From assembly GCA_023053575.1 (NCBI GenBank), contig JAKZAP010000021.1, forward strand, positions 5,415,790-5,479,789: DNA of 64,000 bases, written 5' to 3'. Shown in pieces: positions 24,301-33,300 of this stretch (within the stretch, counting starts at the first letter, position 1; each line of letters begins with the position of its first letter). Source of the stretch: Branchinecta lynchi. Taxonomy: Eukaryota; Arthropoda; Branchiopoda; Anostraca; Branchinectidae. Both the position numbers and the translations under genes were made by a program. The notes beneath the pieces are model-generated. The model did not search any database and was not told the origin of the DNA. It saw only the letters and a list, made by a program, of their open reading frames with translations.

Positions 24301-27300
24301 AAGCGTTGCCATCAGGAAGAGCCGAAAATCGCCAAAAAGCATCTACTGAATTTTCCAACATCACGACGACAAACAAAAAAGTCTGTAAATACTTTTTTGG
24401 CTATTTTTTGCTCTTCCCGGCAATGCTTGTTCTGCATAACATTCCAGGCATAACGTTTTCCAACACAAAAGATAACATCCCAAGTATTGTCTGTTACTGC
24501 ACAGCCGTTGAAACTGCACATCCTTCTGTTGTCTGTTGTGAAACTTCTGACAGTTCACTCCCCTCCCTCCAACTTCTACTACAACCACCAGAACACGACA
24601 AATAGGAGCCCATCCACGAACATGGCATTGTTTAACGAAAGTCTCCTCAACACAAGCTGGTAGTATTTCAATTCGTCCGAGAGTGATTGTGCTTACAGAC
24701 GGACAGGTAGACAGCCAATTTAGGAAGTCATAGATTTCTCGTCACTGACATTGATCAATCAATCAATCCATCAATTTTGCTTCAACCCTAATAGCAGCGT
24801 CTGCGTCTGCTAACACAGGGGAAATAAAACACAAACAATAAATACGAAACGAACATAACTCTAGTACAGTTAAAATGTTTAGTGAAATATGGAACGAATG
24901 AACTTAGGTATCTTTCTGAAGATTACGTAGGCGGGCCGCGGGGAAACAAGCTTGGGTCTCGGGTCGTTCTTCCTTCGCGTATTAGGTCCATGAGAGGGTG
25001 TAGGATGGTGAATTCAGAAAACTACTTACTCCAGGATCAAGTGGTGCGCCGCTGGCTGCGAGTTGGAAGAACCACATATTGAACATCCTATCTTCTGGTG
25101 GATTGATGATCTCTATGAAAACCTAAACAAATAGTGTCATAAGATAAAATACATCTTGACTCTAAAGGTGTCCTATATAGTGCAACGAATTTCACATACG
25201 AGATTTTATTATTATTATCAATATTAGGCTACTATTGTATATTATTATATTTCTGTCTTATTATTATATTATACTGAGTGGTCACTTACAGCTTTTGTAG
25301 CGTTTCTACAAACAAGAATTCCCGTTGAGCTGGGAAATCCGGTTTACTTGAAAGGCGTGGGCGAAGAAGACAAAAAAAAAGGTTAGTAAGTTTTAAAGAT
25401 CAGCAGCCATCAGTACTGATGTTATAAATACTATCAAAATATTGTGTTGTTTGCTTCACCATGGTAAAGTTACGTTTTTTAGATTTTCTGGCTTGAATAA
25501 ACAGTATTTGTCCTGTGTTTAAACAGAATCTTGTCACCAAGACCGGATTCGGTTCAGGTCTTCCGTTGCTTGTAAATGCTGCAGTAGACTAACACTTTTT
25601 TGCTCGAAACTGCTCAAGCTGCTAGTCCGTCGTCCAACTTTCTAAATGTGACTACGAATTATCGGGTAGAATTGCGAAATTCGCAAACTTCTAGAAGCGA
25701 TAACACGCCCAAGAACAACTCGCCAAACCAAAATTTCGATTAATTGTCCCTGTGACGATTTTTCTATGATGCGAAATAATTATAAATTTTGCCTCTACCT
25801 ATACATATGGAACGGTCAGCGTAGTAGCTTTTCGTGATGTTGGAATGGACATAGTAGCGAATAGTTACTATTGTTAGAAGGGTGGAACACGCACAGAGTA
25901 TTATTCTGGGACTTTTAGTCCTTCCTAGCCGAAGGGTGAAAGGATTTACGCTGTTGGAAATCGTCGCATGTAACCTTTTGGATTAGAGGAAAGGATGATG
26001 GGGGGGGGGGTCTAAAGTCCAACCTGGCAATATTTTCCTCTCCACGTTCCCTCTGTAGTACCCGGACGGACTCTAAGACACTGTTCATAGTCACCGAGCG
26101 CATGCCAGTTGCCGTTGAGTATGCCATCTGGTAATTTTCCTGTCGCATCGAACACTATAAAAAGAATAGCAAATAATAATGCAATGCAACAAATAAGCCA
26201 TGGCATTTGTAGTTCTGGGCTGGCATAAAATAAAACAAGGCTTTTGAAGGTAAACTCGTGGAGTTCTGTTCCAATTCTAACACCCAACGTAACAATGAAA
26301 GCTAGACTTCACCTTCCAGCTTCCCAGACATCTTGAACTTCCTCACAGTCTAGCAAACCCTTTTGGGTTTTCATGATAATGATAATAGCTATAACAATTT
26401 TTCCTTCATCATTTCCTTCACGTATGTTCTGCATCCCAGTCACAGCTGTTAATTCATTATTTCTTTTTCGACTACCCGAACTGTTTGCATATTTATTGTA
26501 GCTGGCAAATGTGTTATCTCTCCACTTCCAGATTCAGAAATCGTGGGAGGCCAATTCCCCGGACTTGTCGGATATCTCGAAAAAAATCTGGAAGGCGAAG
26601 TGGGTCATCGCCCCTTATGGTGTATATTCCGCAAGCTTTTCTGCACTTTCATCACAAACTTGAAAAAAATAACTTTTCCGTATGGAACTGATGATGGCGT
26701 CGAAAAAAGGAATTCCAGTCCGCTGCCACGTGATCGCTTGTCAGCGGCATGAAAAAATCATGTTTTGAAGAGGAAGTGATGAAATGGTGTCCAAGGGTGT
26801 CACGACTGGGGGGGGGGGGCACCCCCAATGTGGTTGGCCAGTCGGTAAAAAAAAACCGAATCGGCGCGAAGTGCCTCAATATTTTGTCAAAAAAGTTGGT
26901 GTTTTTCACGAAAATAGTCGTTTTTTCTGAAAATCAGTTAATTTTTTTTTTAAAGTAATTTTTTTCTTGAAAACAGCTATTTTTTCTTGAAAATGGTCGT
27001 TTTTTCTACAGCGTTTTTTCGCCTCCGCTGGTGTTCATGGGCTATGTGAGGGAGTTCTGCGTTCTTTACACCTGGTCGTAAGTGTCAGGCTCGTCGTGTT
27101 CTACTTGCAGACGTAGAACAACGCTCTCACGTACGCAAGAGAACATCTCCTCGACACTGACATATATATATCACCACCGGAGCCCTGTATCTTCAGAGTA
27201 GATCAGATTCGCGTATGCTTAACATCATTGTATTTACTGTGTGAATTACATATTTATTCTTTCGTACCACCGTTAGTATCGCATAGACAAAGCCTTTCCA

Positions 27301-30300
27301 CTTCCAATTTGACAGTAAGCTCCCCACTCTTTAGAGTCCAACTTAAAAAATCAAAAGATCTGATATTCAAATAGGCTACACCGAAATAATTTTACTCACC
27401 TAAGGGATTTTGCCTTTTTTCACCCGGGGCTCTAGTAATAACATTCATAGTGTGCGGTACATGCCCGACAACGCAAAATTAATCCAAACTCGGAGAATTT
27501 GAACGTCCAAAGCTCGGAAAATTTATGCTGATACAAATTGAGAAGATGATGTTAAGATATATGTCGTGCACAGATTTTAGGTTTAGGAAATGGCTTTCAT
27601 TTGTAATTGGTAAATATTTCAAGCACTGAGGGACAAGCACATAGAGGTACCACAAATCCACAAGTTCATCTAATCCCGTATGGAAATTATTCAAGTTGTA
27701 AACGATCATTTTTTTTCCAACTGTATTATGGGATATCTTTCCGATAAAATTGTAACTGGAAACAATCGTAAAAAGTTGTTTTTTACGATTGTAAACAGTT
27801 GTTCACGATTGTAAACAGTTGTTTTCAATCGTTCGCAATTGTAAACAGTTGTTACCAATTGTTTGCGATTGTAAACTATGGTTAACAATCGTATTTTTAC
27901 GATTAAAACCAGTTGTTTCCAATCGTATTTATACGATCGTAAACAGTTGTTTCCGATCCCAATTTTTGACTGCAGATTCTTTTTCAACACACCCTCCACC
28001 TCCATCCCTATGCCCTAAATTGCAGCTTACGAAAAGTGAAAGGACTTCGGTTTCTCTCCAACTTTACCTAATGCTTAATTTTCTGTGATTCAGTTCAATC
28101 AACGATATTAAGGAGCAATATTTGAAATGCGGTATATACAGGCAAATATTTGTTCTTCAAAAATTTTCGATTAAACTGCAACACTATACAAAAATTACCA
28201 GATGACGCATTAGCAGTATAGAGGGGCTTCTACTGCGAAAGATGCTTTAGAAATATTTTGCGCTTCAAAGAAAAGTGAAAATAGCAAAAACACGGATGGC
28301 AGCTATCAACTTCAAACATTTCTCTTACAACTTTTTGAAAAAAAATTCGTAAACCAACTGTTTCCGATCGAAAAAATTGAACACAGTTGCAAACGATCGT
28401 TGTGAATGGATACGAAAAAAACGATCGTAATACTAAGATCGGAAACAATTATTTACAGTTGCTAACAATTGCTTACAGTTGTTTAAGACTTAGTTCCCGA
28501 TAGAAAACAACTGAAAAGGATCGTAAACAGTTGTTTAATGACCTTTGAAAAAAAACATTTCAAAACAAAGATTTCAGATTTACCGTTTCAGTTAACCTAT
28601 TTTGATCGTTCGCAACTGAACAAAATTCAACTTCCCTACTACCGTTGTTGAATATCAGGTTTTATTTCAAGACTTACCTAACCAAATGTTCCTGATTGAG
28701 CACAACTGAAAACGATCGAAAACTACTGAGAACGTTCATAAACAGTTGTTCAATGAAACTTGAAAAAAACAATCGTAAAAAGTTGTAGAAATTACGATTG
28801 GAAACAGCTATTTCCAATTGTCTGTGACTGGAATTTAAATTCACTGTTTGAGTTACAATATTTTGATTGTTTACAACTCAACAAAATTAAACTTTCCTAC
28901 TACCGTTGCTAAAAATATGGTCTTGTTTCAGGACTTGAAAACCAGACCAACTGTTTCCGACTGAAAACAACTGAATACGATCGAAACAGTTGAAAACGGC
29001 CGAAAACAACTGAAAACGATCGTAAACAGTTGTAAAATAAAGATCGTAAACAGTTGTTTCCAATCCTTTACGGTTGGGATTTTAGATTCGCTGTTTCTGT
29101 TAAATTAGTTTGATTGTGTACAACTCAACACAATTCAACTTCCCTACTACCATTGTTATAAATTAGGTCTTGTTTTAGAACTTGAGAACCAAACCAACTG
29201 TTTCCGATTTAAAACAACTGAAAACGATCGTAAACAGTTGTAAAAACTACGACGGAAACCAGGGGGGGACTGGTATGAAATCTGAGGACCCTAGCCGGGT
29301 GGGGTGGGTCTTTTTTGTCCCGATTTAGTAGATTTTATTTGGGTGGTCCTCTTGGGTTGTTTTTTTGTACACTGACCTAAGCAACATATCATTTAGCAGG
29401 AAATCGCTCGGCCGAAGCAGCTGGGACAAAGAGTCCAAGCTGCACACATTTGGGATCCTGAAACACCGCAAAATTCTCCCAAGAATCGGAAAATCCTCAT
29501 ATTCGGCACCGGTGAGGCACGTCACAGAAGATTTTGGTTGGTTCGACGCATTCTCCAATAAAGTCAGCAACTTTGTTACCCTACCTTGGACCTTAGTTCC
29601 TCCTGCACCTCCGTAGGCGCTTAGGGCATCCAAGAAGAGCCGCCCGTCGTCTCTCATAAGGGCCGCTGCCCATACATCTTCCCATTCGGGCTGGATAGAC
29701 GCGTTGATATTCTTAAGATCCAACTGGTGTACGACGAGGAGTGTTCTTCGGTCGCCGTCTGTATCACTCCGGAAGCCACTGCAGGATAGCGTTCCGGAGT
29801 CTGGTGCTTCCCATCCTGATTGTAGGGCCGAGATACCTCCAGCTTCGGATCTTGATGACTTCAGTAATAAGGGGTTGCACTGTCATCTGGCGAAACCCTT
29901 TCTGTCCAGTGTATGTTTAAGATCCGCCTAAGGCAGGTGTTTTCAAAGCCCAGAAGACGCTTCTCCAACTGCTGGCTGAGGTGCCACGTCTCCGACACGT
30001 ACAGAAGCACGGAGAGAACGTTGCTGTTGAAAAGTCTCAGCTTGAGTCTAAGGGAGTACTTCTTGCTCCTCCATATCTTCTTTAGCCGATTGAAGAAACC
30101 GCTGGCCTGACCAAGTCTTAGTGGGACCTCCCATGCACAAGCTCCAGTGTTTTCAACTGTACTGCCGAGATATCGGAATTCAACGACCTGTTCGACTTGC
30201 TGGTCCCTACAGCGTATATCTAGCGGAGATCCGCTGCTCGCCATACTCTTCGTTTTGGGGATGTTTATTTTCAGCCCGAACAGTTTAGCTGTTTCACTGG

Positions 30301-33300
30301 TCTTTGTGAGGAAGTCCTGGAGCTTCTGTTTGCAGGTCTCCATTGGGTTGATGTCATCTGCAAAGTATATGTCTACTACTTTTCTGCCATCCCCGATGTC
30401 AATACCGTATCCTTCACATCTTCTTAGAACTTAGTCGATGATCAAGACGAACAGCAGCGGAGACCGAACGCACCCTTGCTTCACGACCGTCATAATTTGG
30501 AAGTATCTAGTGTTGCCGTCGCGGGTACGGACACAGCATTCCGTGTCTTCGTAAAAGACTGCTATCAGGCTTACGAGTTTGTCCGGCATGCCATAGTACC
30601 GGAGCACTCTCCAAAGTATAGCACGGTCGATGGAGTCAAAGGCTTTTTCGAAGTCTATGAAGACTAGGTAGAGCTTTTTCCTCCGTTCGTTGCACTCTTC
30701 TAGCTGCATTCTTAGCACGAATATGAAATCCGCACATCAACGGTTTGGGCGGAAGTCAAGCTGTTCTTCGCGGAGGTGTTTGTCGAATGCTGGCTGTATG
30801 CGGTTCAGCAGGATGGTGGCCAGGAGCTTGCCAGGAACGGAGAGCAGGCTGATCCCTCACCGGTTTTCACACTTAGTGGAATCGCCATCTTTAAAGATTT
30901 TGACTAGAGTACTCCTTGTCCACTGACGGGGGACCTTTTCGGTTTCCCATACCAGGTTAAAGAGTGTCATCCAAACTGTTAGGCAGGAGTTTACAGACCA
31001 CTTCAGCATCTCAGATCCGATACGGTCTTCTCCGGGCTCTTTTAGCTTCTTTAGGGCACCAGTGATTTCGTCTGAAGAGGGTGGAGTTAGAGCTTGCTGC
31101 TAGTCTTTGCCGATCTTTTCGGGGTCAGTGATTAGCCGGCCGCCCGGATCCCTTACAGGTCCATCTGAGCTTTCATCTCTATAAAATGACGCTTGTCCCT
31201 ACGGGCACTTTTCTTCACGAGTTTGCCCTCTTTCTTGTACTCGTACTTGTAAATACGGTGTCAGTGGCAATATTTGAGAAAAGATAAGGCTGACCTTTTA
31301 AGGATATAGCAAGCCTCGAGAAAGTATGCTCAAAAATAAGTCGCTGGACTTCTGCTGTCTTCGACGAGCAGGAGGGCAGAGGCAAAAATGAAAAACTGTC
31401 AATTTTTCCGTCGTCCCGCTGAAAGCACAAGTAGAAGACTAGAGACATTCTTTGGCCAAGTGCAAAGCCTTACTTGAAATCTGATGCTGAAAGCACAATG
31501 AGAACTAACTATGCTCTAATTCTTGTAAAATGCTTCACACATACACATTTCTGACTTCCATTAGAGATTGCTTCAAAAATAAGCCGTTTGCTTGTTATCG
31601 CTTGTCAAGATTTCATCAGCGTCTCGGCGGAGATGGTTTCAGAGCATGGTATTGCAAGGCGTGGAAATTCAAAAACCCCCGGCCATGCACGAAAATCGAC
31701 AGTTTTGATGAGCTCAGTGATCAGAGTGACGTGGTTGCTAAAATAAACCGTCTCTGTAGCTGTCAGATTGCTCTAATGTTGTCTGGTGAAAATTCTGTTG
31801 TTTGTAGTATCGAAGAAAAGTTTTGTCTTCTGGATGTAAAGTTACAATGCTGCCAAAAATTTACAAATATAACCGACTTACTTGCAGCTAGTTCCAGAGC
31901 TTACAAGGAATTCTCAATTAATACCGTTAATATGAATATTTGTCAGCAATACAAATGAAGCGAAGAATATATAACAACAATGGATAAGAAAAAAGAAACT
32001 CCGCTTATATTTGTCGAAGCTAGTAAATCGGAGTATGACAGTCAGCAAAAAACACCGTAACGTTCTATTAGCGAAAATAGGTTGTCTAGGAATCTGCTGA
32101 TTTCTGATGTAACATTGTATTCTAGGGGGTGGTAATGTGGCGTCATGATTGTTTGATCTGCCCATTGAACTTGAAGTATTTCCGAGGTAAAAAACTTAAA
32201 CAAATCCTTCACGTGTGCTGAAATAAGCTTTTTGATTGGATAGTCTTTGTGATAAAAATAAAAGAAGTACAGCATACTTCTAACCTTGTCATTTGGAATC
32301 GAACGATATGCTACACACCCTGTTATTGGGGGTGGTGTCTGCAATATTATTTTTTTTTATGCAGATTTTTTCGGCGGGTATTGGGGTACCCCTAGCGGTT
32401 TCAGATTTCATACCAGCCAGGCGGGGGTGGGTGGGTCTTTTTTCCGAGAAAGGCCAGATTTTAGGCTAGGGGTCCTCAGATTTCATACCAGTCCCCCTCC
32501 CTGACGGAAACAGTTAGTACTTAAGTAGCGTCCGAATTCCTGCGGGATTTTATGCTAATGAGCTAAAGTTACCACGGGGAATCCCCCTTGAGGTATACCG
32601 AGTTCATAACCCCTAATTTTTAAGATTTTTTTTTAACCCAGTTCCTAACCCCTCGCGTGCAACTGGGATTGGTTCACCGAGACCTGGGACTGTCTCACAC
32701 ACACCTAGCACTGGGATAGCCTCACCCAAGTGGCTAACCCCTCGAGTAGTCCTTTAACGAGTACACCGAGTGAGCAACCCCTCGCGTGCATCTGGGATTG
32801 GTTCACGGAGAACCTGGGACTTGCCCACCCAGACTCCAACCCCTCCCCACCCGCAAGGTATACATAATTACCAACCCCTCGCCTGCACCTGGGACTGACT
32901 CACCCCACCCCCTCCTCAACCAGCTTTAGTACACCCAGTGAGTAACCTATCGTTGACCAAGTACACCTTTTTCCAGTAAGTAACCTCTCATTTACTAAGT
33001 ACGCCTTTTTCCAGTGAACAACCCCTCACTTATCAAGTACACCTTTTCCCCAGTGAGTAACCCTTTGCTAATCCAGTTCACCCTTCTTTCAGTGACTAGC
33101 CCCTCGTTTACCCTAGCACTTCCCTTTTTGGTACATCATGAATCAACCCCTTGAACCAATCAAAAAAGTTTCTCTACCTGGGATCGAACTAAGTATCTCT
33201 CGATCTCAAGTCTCACGGTCTACCCATTCAGCCATTAAGGGGTTTAGGAATAAACTGAACGAAGCAGTTGCTGGTGTTTACAGGGTTAACCACGAGAAGC

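Noticed and set aside
30147..30434. Plus-strand ORFs antisense to the LINE
   Set aside because: Shadow frames of the minus-strand RT sequence.
31530..31958. 142-codon ORF within the TIR element, considered as a transposase remnant
   Set aside because: I see no hAT dimerisation motif or catalytic pattern; left as unrecognised.
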